In this document: positions 11,741 to 22,727 of the stretch, piece after piece | How positions within the stretch are numbered: the stretch's first letter is position 1 | Layout of the letters: every line of letters begins with the position of its first letter | Assembly: GCA_963402885.1 (NCBI GenBank) | Contig: OY727099.1 | Coordinates: forward strand, 27,237,001 to 27,301,000 | From: Antedon bifida | Lineage: Eukaryota; Echinodermata; Crinoidea; Comatulida; Antedonidae | Direction of reading: 5' to 3' | DNA length: 64,000 bases | Made by a program: the position numbers and the translations under genes | Notes under the pieces: model-generated | What the model was told of the DNA's origin: nothing | Databases searched by the model: none | The model's input: only the letters and a program-made list of their open reading frames with translations

Positions 11741-14700
11741 AAGTCAACGTTGATGGTACTTACCAGAATATCCTATGCCAATTTAAGTATGTGGTCACAC
11801 TGCAATAAAAACAAATAATGTTCTAAATCAGTAAGCCGACTACATTTACATATAATTATTTACGTTGAATAAAGCGTCTACCGGTGGTTGCTATGAGAAA
11901 ACTAGAATATATTGATAAAACTTCCCAATGAAAGAGGAAACTAATGTGTAATATTTTTAAAGTATAATGAGAAACTTACAAGAACACTTGGCAGCTACAA
12001 ATGTAAAACAATAACCAAGATGTGGACAAAGGGCAGCAGAAAGCTGGACAAAGGAACGGTACTTAAAATGGCAATTACTTAATTACTTCCTCCCTTTAAG
12101 TTGTTAGATACATTTATTTTTACTACTCCCCCTGAACTCCCTTAATATAAGGAAACACATCTTTTACATAAAGCCATCATACAGCACATTAATGCCATCC
12201 TGAGATGAGTAGTAGAAATTAGTACAGTCTTGTTTATATTTTTATTAATGTAATTTTACTTTCTATGGACCAGAGATAATGAATGAATTACATTACAGTA
12301 AATATCATCAACTCATTCTATACACTTGGGGATCTCTCCTTGGACATGGCTCGCAAGGAGCTAACTGCTAAAAAAAACATTTAAAATTAATTAAGTTTAA
12401 AAAAGGGATAAATGTCCCTCCTATGGTCCCCCACCGCCAGATTCTATATCTGGCCAAGTGCCAAAGGGTACAATGATTTAATGCTATTTTTATTACAATT
12501 TTTTTATTTTTCTATCTTTATAAATTTTTATTTTGCAGTTTCAACAACAAAGTGATGAATTTCCAAAGGGTAAAACAGCTCAATACAAATTATTTTTAGT
12601 ATTTATTATTCAAAATGTATCTACTATATACAGGGCTGGGACAAAATGAATACAAAAGAAAATATATAAATAGACACAAGGTTATATTAAGTCATCTCTT
12701 TATCAAACAAGCGGAAAATAATAAAATTTAGACAGTATCTAGTTCTAGGAAAAAAAGCTTAAACTACACAAAAAGACTACTTGTACAAATAACCTATACA
12801 ATTTGTATCCGCTGTTTGCATTGAATTGCAACAAATGATAATCAGTTTTATTGTGAAGTCAAAAACTGTGTCAGTCTCAGGTCCTACAGTATCTATTATG
12901 TCTGTTATTGTGTTCCAAAAGTACACCCCAATCTGTAACCTAGTAATATAATTGTGATCATAGGCACAATTCATTTTTTTAATCATGTTTCTTTAGGATA
13001 AACAGTAATAACGGTACACAATTTTGATAAATTGTAAGAAAAACCGGCCTATAAACATACTAAATATTAAATTATTAAACAGAGTGACAAATTCCATGCA
13101 TTGTGAATTCATTGCAGTAACATTCGCAGAAACAAACTAATAATTTTAATTGTTGAAGATCGATATGGCATGATATCGATGGTGAGAGCCTGACTGGGAG
13201 GAGCCTTGCAATTGTAGTGTTGTTGTTTATACTGAAAACACTGATAACGCCTCCATTTTTGTAATGAAAACATTTCTAATAATCAAAACTATCTTTAATA
13301 ATCTTAACTCTGCTAAACGCTAATTAAGGTATGACCTTGCTTCAATACGAAACTCATTAGGTAGGAACGTACATAGGTCTGCCATGTTACTTAAGTACAA
13401 ACGGTAAGTAACACAAAGCATTGGCATACTAAATCAATAGGGTTGTGTAAGGGACTTCCCCTTGTTCGTTTACAGCTAACTATTACCAGGAACATTGTGT
13501 TCTACTTCCTATTGTAACAACAAGGCCTTTGTAACACGACAATCCATTGATTGAATGAAAACTTAGCGTTTCTACGTAAACAATTGATTGTACAGAAATA
13601 GATAAATAGAACATTCAATATTTATTACAATACAAAACCATATTTTAGTAGTTCCATTCATTCATAAAAAAAGAAATCTTCACAGTAAAATTGAATTGTG
13701 ATACATTTTAACATTCTAAAACAATGATTACAACAAAGATTTATAATACAAAAAAAACAAGAAAACACTGAGTTGCAATTTATAGTATGGGTAATTCCAG
13801 AGTAAAAGGCAATAAACTCAGGGTGGTTTACCGTTACCACAAAGGGAGTTCCCAAGTTAGGCCTACATTTTTTTAAACCATTTAATCCTGAAATCGACGA
13901 TCAAATCAAAGTCATTGATCATCATTTGAAATTCTAAAAAAAAAGCTAAAATTTATTTATTTATTTTCTGTGCTCTTGTTAGGATACAGAAAAGAAAAAT
14001 GCTGAGATGCTGACAATTCATTTCTTTAAATGCTCATTTATTATCATTTAAATAAAACTAATATTATGGTCTAATCAATTTACCTTTAGAGATTCATAAA
14101 TTTGGCAGAAAATAGAAAAATCACTGAATTGAATTATACATTAATATGATTTAAACTAGTGTTAAGGTATGTCAATTTTTTTCAGGTGTCTGTCAACACA
14201 CACACATCTTTTAATTAATACAGATACAGATCTTAGTTTTCCAAGTACTTGGTCAAGTTGGACAATTGATGATGTCAAATTAGAAAATCAAGTATCGTTA
14301 ATTGGAATAAATACGATACAGCCTGTGTCAATTTCTCTTGTTCTCAAAAGTATTCTTAAATAAAATGTATTTGTTCACTTTCGCAAAATATAAATCAACT
14401 TACTTAAAATTCATCAGACCTTCTAGATTTATCTACAGTACACCCTGCTTTTGGTATTAGTTGGTGATCTCGTGGTAGCCAAATGGAGTTGCAATAAGCC
14501 GAAAAACGTTCATAATTATTTACGGAATGAATGGTTTTAATAGAATAAAGACAGAAAGACCAGCATGAGGACCAGAACGACTCCCAGTCATTTATATTAA
14601 TTATTATTAATATTTATTCAAATGCATTTTTTCAAATCAAATGCTTTTTTTGTCAGTAAATAATATCTACATAATCAAATTCAATATAATAACAAGAACT

Positions 14701-15078
14701 AAGGCTAGGCCATATAGCCTATACGCCTATACTTTTTCACCCATTGCCACACAGGCAGCCATACTGCTGCCACTATAAATAATAAACAAATTACGTACCA
14801 AGTAAAAACAGTAGGCCTAGCAGAGAAACTTGATCATAAAAATAACTAATATGATGGATAACTTAACAAATCATTTGCGCACAAACGTCTTCACAGAGCT
14901 GATGTCATTAAAACGTCTTCATGACCCATTTATGCCATTATTTCTCGGAAATTGTGTACTTGGAAAAGGATCAAACTAGCCGCCGCCGTCACATTGTTTT
15001 GTTTTTTTTGCAAAGAAAAATAATAAAAACATAATGCAGCAGTCAGATAGAGGGCGTCTGCACCAGTTTTGGCACTGG
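11741..15078. other. Intergenic DNA between ETV6 and RNF25, left part
   Basis: No supported gene was found. It is AT-rich with scattered short open frames that show no splice context or recognisable protein. The stretch at 14880-15080 is slightly richer in CpG and could be promoter-like, but nothing decisive marks it. Confidence 0.4.
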
Positions 15079-15087
15079 TTCCCGGTC

Positions 15088-15464
15088 GCGTAATTTTTTT
15101 TTCCAGGACGAACGTGGGCAGAAATCATGAATAATTCATGAATAATTATGACATAATAGGGAACATTATAGAGGGCGCTATATAAGCATGCAGAGAGATT
15201 AAATAATTCGTGTAAACAGCATTTGCCAACCGAAATGTTTGGTCTAGTGGTAAAGGCTTTAACCTATTACGCTGGAGCCCTCAGTTCGAGTTCTTTCATG
15301 AACATGTTTTTTTTTAATAGTTGAGAGAGATTATTTAGAGGGTTAGGTTTAGTATATTTAGGAAGTAGATCAGCTATCTTGCAATTCTTTATAATAGAAA
15401 ATAATTAAGGTAATGAATGATTCATGAATTCTGCCCACGTTCGTCCTGGAAAAAAAAATTACGC
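15088..15464. mobile_element. Mutator-like non-autonomous element, 377 bp, with 9 bp target duplication
   Basis: The terminal inverted repeats are perfect for 36 bases, beginning GCGTAATTTTTTTTTCCAGG. Exact 9 bp direct repeats, TTCCCGGTC, lie immediately outside at 15079-15087 and 15465-15473. A 9 bp duplication with long inverted termini is the hallmark of the Mutator superfamily. There is no transposase frame. The interior contains a tRNA-like sequence. Confidence 0.85.
15236..15304 (+). pseudogene. Decayed tRNA-like sequence inside the Mutator-like element
   Basis: It contains GGTCTAGTGGTAAAGGC (A-box/D-arm-like, as in tRNA-Glu or tRNA-Gly) and, 35 nt later, AGTTCGAGTTC (B box/T-loop). 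The ends TGTTTG and CATGAACA can pair over six positions, including two wobbles. The T stem pairs poorly, so a working tRNA is unlikely. It could instead be a SINE head. Confidence 0.5.
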
Positions 15465-15473
15465 TTCCCGGTC

Positions 15474-15957
15474 TCTCTCTCTGTCCAATTTTGTATCACA
15501 AACCAATTCATATACTGTATCATTCAAATTATATTTTAAATTCAATATTTTCGGAGAATGTTAAGCATGTAATTTTAAACTTGTTTTTGGGCATACAGTA
15601 CGATACAGGTATCACATATGATACACAATTTGACATCTTTTGAGTCTAACCCTTACGGGACAAATACTGATATCAACCATCGGTATTTCTTTCAAACACA
15701 CTGAATTAAATATTATCAACAATTGATATCCTATTTCCACATTCCATTTAATTAAATTCACCTTAACATGATGTTCACAAACATTTTAAATTTCATATTA
15801 ATGAACCAGCGTATATATAGTGCACAACTGGTTTCCCTGAGAAAACTCTAAAATTTACTAGTTTAGAATAGAAGGCTAAACCACTATAGCTCTCACGATT
15901 AAGCCCACCTATAAGCCTATGTTCACAGATGGGCTTAAGCCCGAGACAATATGGTAA
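15474..15957. other. RNF25 3' flank
   Basis: About 480 bp of AT-rich sequence follow the RNF25 stop. It presumably holds the 3' UTR, but no AATAAA on the minus strand was seen close by. A short inverted repeat (GCCCACCTATAAGCC / GGGCTTAAGCCC) lies at 15902-15942. Confidence 0.4.
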
Positions 15958-18900
15958 TTAGAAACCAGGAGGAGGTAACACAGGACCTTTTGATTTAAAC
16001 CCTGGAGGTGGCCCAGAAGTTTTGTCTAAAAAGTTATCAGATGAAGCATTGTCTGTTTCTGATTTCTTCTCTATTATGCTATATGCTATGTCCTTTAGCC
16101 CACAACTTACTGGGCTTACTTTTGACTCACATTTTTGTTTATCTTGAGTAAACGATGTTAACATAGAATCATTTTTATCGCTTTTGGATGATTTCTTTTG
16201 TTCACAATCTGAATGTTGTCTTTGAAAATGATTCCTACTTTTGTAATTTTTCTGATCAGAATGTTTATCTTTGTTACTTTGTTTATTACTCCTCAATTGT
16301 TCATTATGTTTTAATTTATCATCATTACAATTGTTTTTTTCAACCTTGTCACTAGTACTGCTTATTTTATTTAGTAGATCACCGCTCTTAATCTCACTAG
16401 ATATACTAACAACATGATTCTGTCTTCCTGTTGTTTCAGTATTACTTGAAGTAAATTTAGTTCTTGTATCATTGTAACTAACATGATTTTCATTTGTAGC
16501 ACCTTTACCAATATGGTGTCGCTTTTCTGTTGTGGAACCACTGGATCTTTGCTGTTGACCTCTGGTACCTGATATATGATGTTGATTTCTGGTGCTTGGT
16601 CGATCATGATGTTGACCTCTGGTGCTTGGTCGATCATGATGTTGACCTCTGCTGCTTGGTCGATCATGATGTTGACCTCTGCTGCTTGGTCGATCATGAT
16701 GTTGACCTCTGCTGCTTGGTCGATCATGGTGTTGACCTCTGCTGCTTGGTCGATCATGATGTTGACCTTTTCTGCTTGGTTGATCATGATGTTGACCTCT
16801 GCTGCTTGGTCGATTATGATGTTGACCTCTGCTGCTTGGTCGATCATGATGTTGACCTCTACTGCTTGGTCGATCATGATGTTGACCTCTACTGCTTGGT
16901 TGATACTGTCGACTTCTGGTGTTTGCTGTTGAACTTTCATCTAATGTTTTTTTAGTTGAATCTTTGACCTCACAGGGATGCTCATTTTTAGTTTCATTTG
17001 ATTTGTGGCATATACTTACAGAATCAGCCTCACTATGTAGATCTCTAGCACTACTTGAATTCTGTTTGTCACCTGTTGTACTTTTATTTGCAGAAGGAGA
17101 ATCACATACATTTTGAAGTTTGTTTTTTGTCATGGAGCCACCAGATTTTGGATTAACGCTTCGAGTTGAGTTGCCACCTGAGTGAGCTTGTCGAGTTTGT
17201 TTACCATTAAAATAACTACGTTCATCTTTATTTCGCCAATGGCCTGTTTTACTGTCTTCAGTTCTATAGTGGTTATAACCTTTCTCATATTTTTTATCTG
17301 ATTGTTTAGTACGTGTTTCTTGCAAGTTCTTACTTTGTTCTGTATTTTCTTGTTTATTTCCCTCTTTTTCTAGTTTTGTATCACATTCACTTTTTTTTTC
17401 ATTATCTTTATCAGCATCACTGGCTTCTGTTTTTGACTGCTTCATATCTACTGTATTATTTTTAGGACATTCAGAGGGAATTTCAGCTTTTTTCTGATCA
17501 TTTTCATCAGAAAGCTGTCCGATTGGCAACATATCACTACCTATCACATTCTCCACATTTTCGTTTACGTTAGACTTAAACTCATTTGTTGTCTTGTTTA
17601 GATCTTCATCATTTCCTTCTTTTCTAAACCTTCGTTCTTCTTTTTGATTTGTTAGTTGTCTTTCTCTATATGTGTTGCCATGTTTGTTTCCTCTTCTTGA
17701 TTTTGTTGCTTTTGTATTTCTTTCGTCACTTTCTCTATATGCTGAAGTTTTCTTATCATCATGAAGTCTAAGGCTTGCTAAAGGAGCCGAGACGGTCTGA
17801 AGATAAATTGAACGTTTACATAATTATAAAATATAAATTGTATATAAATTAACTGACAGATTTTGGACTAAATGACTGTTGCTTATAATTACTAATATTG
17901 ATGACTAGCCAAAACAGTGGCGTAACTGCTATGGGCTAAACCCAGGGCCCCGGAGCTTATGAGGCCTCTGAGCAGTGCCCAGAAAAACAGGCATTAAAAT
18001 ATGTCAAAACAATCTGAAAATGCCGGCCTCCAGCATTGGAGGGCCACTTAGGGTTCCTAAACCAGGGGCCTCAGGCCTTTGCGTTACGCCACTAAGGCCA
18101 AATAAAGACAGAACCACACAGAAAGATTGCCAGTCATAAATGAGAAAGTTAAGAGCTTTCTAGGTTCAAGAACACTGATTAAATTATGAATATTGATTAT
18201 CAATAATGCTGGATAGTTAATCACTTACTGTTGAAATATCCAAAAGAAACTTATTGCTTTCTGCTTCCACGTCAATGATACCACCTTGATCAGCTTGTTT
18301 CTTGTACAATTCCTTCATCTTCTCCTGCCACTTTCTCATATCATCATTTGGTACAAACAATTCATCTTTATCAGATGTCAAACCAACCTTTTCAATGTTC
18401 TGTTCACTCTGATATGATATTGGTTCTCTGCAAACTGGACAGACAATCTCAAGTTGTTTTGGCGTTTGTTGTGGCATGCTTTGTTGAATCTCAGCAACTT
18501 CTTTCTCATAATCACTGGTGCAAACATCAATATACCTTTGAAGGCAACTTAGGTGAAAATAATGGTAACATTCTGTTTTTGTGAAAGAATCTTCCTCCTG
18601 TTTAAACAAAGCACACAGAAATTACTAACAATCAATCTCTATTTTCCATCATATCAAACACATTACAACATAATAAGATGAAGATTTAGGCTTACAGAGA
18701 AAACCTAAAACCATTTTATTGGCAACACATACAATAAACACTGAACCTAAATACCGTAACGATTCACACAATAGCTAGTATATGTATAATTTAAACAAAA
18801 GTGTTATTCTAAAGACTGTCAATATTGAATCTTATTTTGATTTTCACATACCTGGAAACCAGTGAGACAGACAGCACAATCACAGCTTGGTGTGTTGTTG

Positions 18901-20825
18901 TGTGTTAGACTATCATTAGCATGCTAAGAAATAAAATAACATTAATCACTTAATATATGGACATGGTGATGGCATATCACTACCATATTTGATAGTGTAG
19001 GCAGAGCTTAAGAGTTGAAGTTAAACTCTTGCTTATTTGGTCAAATTTCATATAAACCAAATTTAAAGCAACAATTGACTTAAACAACGAGAGTATATTT
19101 AAAGAAACCAATCAATAATGGTTATTGTTAAATCATACTTGTAAATCTAAACCTAATATTTTTACCTGTATGAGTGAAAAAAGGACTTGATTCCCACAAT
19201 TCTCTGTAGCATACTCCTCCAATGATTTCTTTAAGCTAAAAATAAAATGAATATTATACTTTTTACAATTACTGTGTAATTTGTTCCATTTTTATAGCTC
19301 CATTGTAACCATTGTTGCTCATGACACAGTCACAACAGAACAAGTTAGTTTTGAGTAATGAATTGATGATGAGTTCAATGTTTAAATGGTTCCAGAGCCT
19401 ACTGTAGCTTGTATTTTACTAACCAAAAATGGTGTGTGTATTTTTGTTTAATTATAATAGTCACTCCAGTCTATTTACTATTAGAATTTGTAAAATAAAC
19501 ATTCATACCTACCCATTTACAAACTCATCAGATATACCTCTTGGGTTCTTGATGGTAATTTTTGGTTCTACATGTGGATACTATAAACATAATAAGAGAT
19601 ATCAGTATTAGACACTGGGATGTTATAAGGTGTAAATATACTGTGGGTTATTTTAGCCTTATATAATGTTTATATAGCCAGTGTTAAGAACACTGTAAGT
19701 TGAAGTTTAAAAGATAATATGTTAATAATTTCACTATAAAATGCTGTTAATTATGCTCTGATGATCTAGGATTAGTTTAGGACTTAAAAGCTGGTCTTAT
19801 CATTTTTTTTAAGCTTTGGTATAGAGATGCGTCTTACTTTTTCTGGTATCTGTAAGATGAGTGTCAAGCACACATACTGTTGTTCTGCTTGGCCTGCTGT
19901 TGCAGGGTGAATCACAATTTCAAGAAATTCTGTGATTCCACTGAAATTAAGACAAATTCAAACCATTAAAATGTTATAGTTTAGTGGAATTAAAAACTGA
20001 TTTACATTTTTTATGATTGCATACACTAATTTAACTATTTTAATGCTACCTAATATTAATTTCTATCTATGAGAAAGAATAATAATTGAAATGCATTTAT
20101 GTTTATTTAATTACCTGTTATCTTTGGTTATTTTAAGTTCATCAATGTAAATTGAATTCAAGATGTCAATTTCTTCTTGTATTAATTGATGATCTTCTTC
20201 ACTAAAAAACAAAACAATTCACAAATCTTAAGTAAACTACAATCTTAATTAAGACTGTATGTAGCCTATATAATAATATTAATAATATCAATAAATATTA
20301 CTACCAAAACAACAAATATGCTTTATTTTAATTCATTCATTATTAAATAGGCCATAGGGCTGGCCTATGGTCCTACAGTACCATCTACGCATAGAGACTG
20401 CTACAGATTTACCACTTAATATAAAGCCTAGAGACCTAGCCTTCATACCATGTCATATGTAGCCTAACTAAAGGGTCTTTCACACCTGTTCCGGCACGGT
20501 TCCGGTGCGGCGCCGGCAAATCCAATCGAACGTCAATGTTTCGTTTTTACGCGGCTACGCGCATATCGATTGGCGCATAGCCGCGTGGACCGTCGTGAAA
20601 ACGTTCGGTTCGCCGGACCGGAACCGTGCCGGAACAGATGTGAAAGGCCCTTAAGCCTTCCTCGACCGTCCTCATCCTTCATTGTCGACTCAAAACTAGC
20701 ACCGAGGCTAGGCCTAGCTTTAAAACCTTTTAAAAGCCATTATTGTATATATTTTATAAACTATAACCAAATTTAATAACAAAAACTTACTAAACTACAA
20801 GACATTACCTTTCATAACTCGCCAT
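15958..20825 (-). CDS. RNF25: RNF25-type RWD-RING E3 ubiquitin ligase with expanded C-terminus
   Basis: Eight exons on the minus strand: 20825-20809, 20201-20115, 19940-19838, 19580-19513, 19235-19166, 18923-18852, 18597-18229, 17796-15958 (about 874 aa; human RNF25 is about 459). The N-terminus is an RWD domain (LIQEEIDILNSIYIDEL; ITEFLEIVIHPAT; YPHVEPKITIKNPRGI). The RING follows: CDCAVC, then TKTECYHYFHLSC, then CPVCREPI. The stretch KKQADQGGIIDVEAE matches human RNF25. RNF25 is a cytosolic ligase known from NF-kB signalling and from ubiquitination of stalled ribosomes with RNF14 and GCN1. The 612-codon last exon is low-complexity and charged, and includes eleven full copies of a ten-residue repeat (RGQHHDRPSS) and two terminal PPPGF motifs. 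Splice phases agree at every junction. Confidence 0.95.
16577..16912 (-). repeat. 30 bp coding minisatellite in RNF25 (RGQHHDRPSS repeats)
   Basis: Eleven full units and one degenerate unit encode a ten-residue His/Arg/Ser-rich repeat. Because 30 is a multiple of three, several frames stay open on both strands through the array, giving spurious open frames. Confidence 0.95.
17915..18094. mobile_element. hAT-like MITE in RNF25 intron 7
   Basis: The ends are CAGTGGCGTAAC and GTTACGCCACTA, inverse of each other except at the last base. CAGTGGCG termini are typical of hAT relatives. The flanks AGCCAAAA and AGGCCAAA could be an imperfect 8 bp duplication. The interior is GC-richer than its surroundings (CCAGGGCCCCGGAGC), with no coding frame. 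Confidence 0.6.
18955..19014. mobile_element. Family A MITE fragment
   Basis: Only the centre and right end survive (ATATCACTACCATATTTGAT, GTGTAGGCAGAGCTT). It lies in an RNF25 intron and has no intact CArG box. Confidence 0.7.
20472..20651. mobile_element. Harbinger-like MITE in RNF25 intron 1
   Basis: It is 180 bp, GC-rich, with inverted ends of about 40 bases beginning AGGGTCTTTCACACCTGTTC (left) and AGGGCCTTTCACATCTGTTC (right, inverse). TAA flanks both sides (20469-20471 and 20652-20654), matching the 3 bp TWA duplication of PIF/Harbinger. It lies 158 bp from RNF25 exon 1. Confidence 0.78.
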
Positions 20826-22550
20826 ATTTGGTTTTTAGTACTTTTTTATCTTTGATTGTTGAGAGCTGTTGTGCAATAATTAATTGACACATTTCAGTGG
20901 CGTGTATGGAACGCAATTTCGTGCATGGCACGCCACAAAGGACAAATTCAAGTACCCACAGACCAAATAGTATCATAGTAAGAAAGAAACTCCAAACATT
21001 TTGTTACCAATATTTTTTTAGTCATTTTTATTCACCAAATTTACCAAATAAATTGTAATTTATTTTAAAAGAAAGTTTTCTCTACATTTATTTTAACACA
21101 ACATAATTCATTATTGCACAATTGTGATATAAAGTAATTTTTTTAAGTGAAAAGCACTAAAATTAAACTTTCTTTTTGTTTAATAAATGGAAGACATTGA
21201 TAATTGATAAAATCCCAGTTATTTTATCAAAGTTTATATTTCAGATACATACAATGACTATTCGAATGTAGCTAGTAAGAAAAGGTAAAGAGATCCAATT
21301 GTTATACATAGCAGTGATAGCTTGCCACATATGCATACTATAGCAATAGCCTAGGGAATAAAACAGGTAGCATATAATACAATAATCCCAGCGTTTAAAT
21401 TCAGAATTTGTCATACAGGGGGGAATGCTAACATATAATATTAAGGCTGTAGCCACCAGTACAGTTGGTAAGGTTTGAACCTATGACCACTTTTTGACAG
21501 ACAGATGTCTTTGACAATCCAGTGGCTTCAGATATTGTTCCCTTTTCTTGTGGCTACATCACTGAATATTAATAGTAAAAAATAGGTACTGAAAAGTAGT
21601 AAATACTGTAATTACATTTTAGTTTTTAAAAAAGGGGATACGAACGTGAAGATCTGCCCCTGTTATAAAACCATCATTCATAATAATAAAATCTGGTTTT
21701 TGGCTGTTCCTTTAGAGATTCTGCTCCATGATACTATTACTATAATAATAATAGTGAATATTTTAAAGAGCAAACCATATGTTTAACATAATAAGTAAAA
21801 TAAATATATAGTGAAGATAACTTGTCTATATTTAATACTCAGTTTATGAGTACAAACCAATAGCTTAACCATATACCATGTAGTAATAGGACATATATAA
21901 AATATAAAGAATCTTTAGTCTCTATAAGAAATAATTTTGAAGCAGACAAAAACAGATGCAACCCAATTACAAAATACTTTGAACACCCATTTACAATTAG
22001 AAAAATATTTCTCCTAGAATACCTAGTACTTCAGAATAAATCTATTATATTTAAAAGATTTTCAATTTTTATAAATTCACTTATAATTTAGGCAACCACA
22101 TAGTGGTATCATCTTCAACATTCTTATATTCAAATAAGAATGGTCTTATTTTCAATCACATTAAATATGTTGTGCTTTGTAACATTCTGTATGTAACCTG
22201 TCAAAAACATTTCTCCTGACATCTCATACATTTTAAATGTGCATATTTCCTCGTCACATTCATCATGTAACCACAATGCCATTAGCAACATAATGTCCTT
22301 TTAGTATCCATACTTTAATCCTAATTGAATGTTGTTTATTCAAATGAAATCTAATTTGTTTAGACCACATGAAACACTAACAAAATTTCAACTAAAACAT
22401 CTTCACATATCTTCTCCTACAAATCCACTGTTAATAGACAATAGAGCTGTTTACCAGTATAGCAAAGAATCTTGTGTTATAGGTTCTTCGAGTATACAGT
22501 CATTCCAGTTATAATTTAAACTTGTTTGACTTTAACTTAATTAATTACCG
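20826..22550. other. Intergenic interval: RNF25 upstream region and KIAA0930 3' flank
   Basis: No gene is supported. On the minus strand, 21450-21535 carries a tRNA-like B box (ATAGGTTCAAACCTT), a possible SINE remnant. The stretch at 20894-20937 is a small imperfect foldback (AGTGGCGTG ... CACGCCACA). The rest is AT-rich. Confidence 0.45.
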
Positions 22551-22556
22551 TTTATT
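22551..22556 (-). other. Candidate poly(A) signal of KIAA0930
   Basis: AATAAA on the minus strand, about 170 nt beyond the KIAA0930 stop codon. Another AATAAA lies further on, near 22334, so the true end is uncertain. Confidence 0.5.
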
Positions 22557-22727
22557 TTATCAATAAACAGCAATTTGTGAAATTTTATTAAGTCTCTGGG
22601 TCAAGTTCTACAGGACTTCAACTTGCCAATTAAACAACTTTATTCAAAGTTGGAATGTTTACTGAAGAAAATATATTTTGTGATCACCAATCTTGTCCAG
22701 TGTTATTACATCTCCACCTACTGATAC

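Noticed and set aside
16371-16955. Long open frames on both strands across the RNF25 repeat
   Set aside because: Artefacts of a 30 bp repeat whose period is a multiple of three; only the RNF25 frame continues into conserved sequence.
20570-20776. Plus-strand open frame starting MAHSRVDRR
   Set aside because: It begins inside the Harbinger-like MITE and ends in RNF25 intron 1; no gene evidence.
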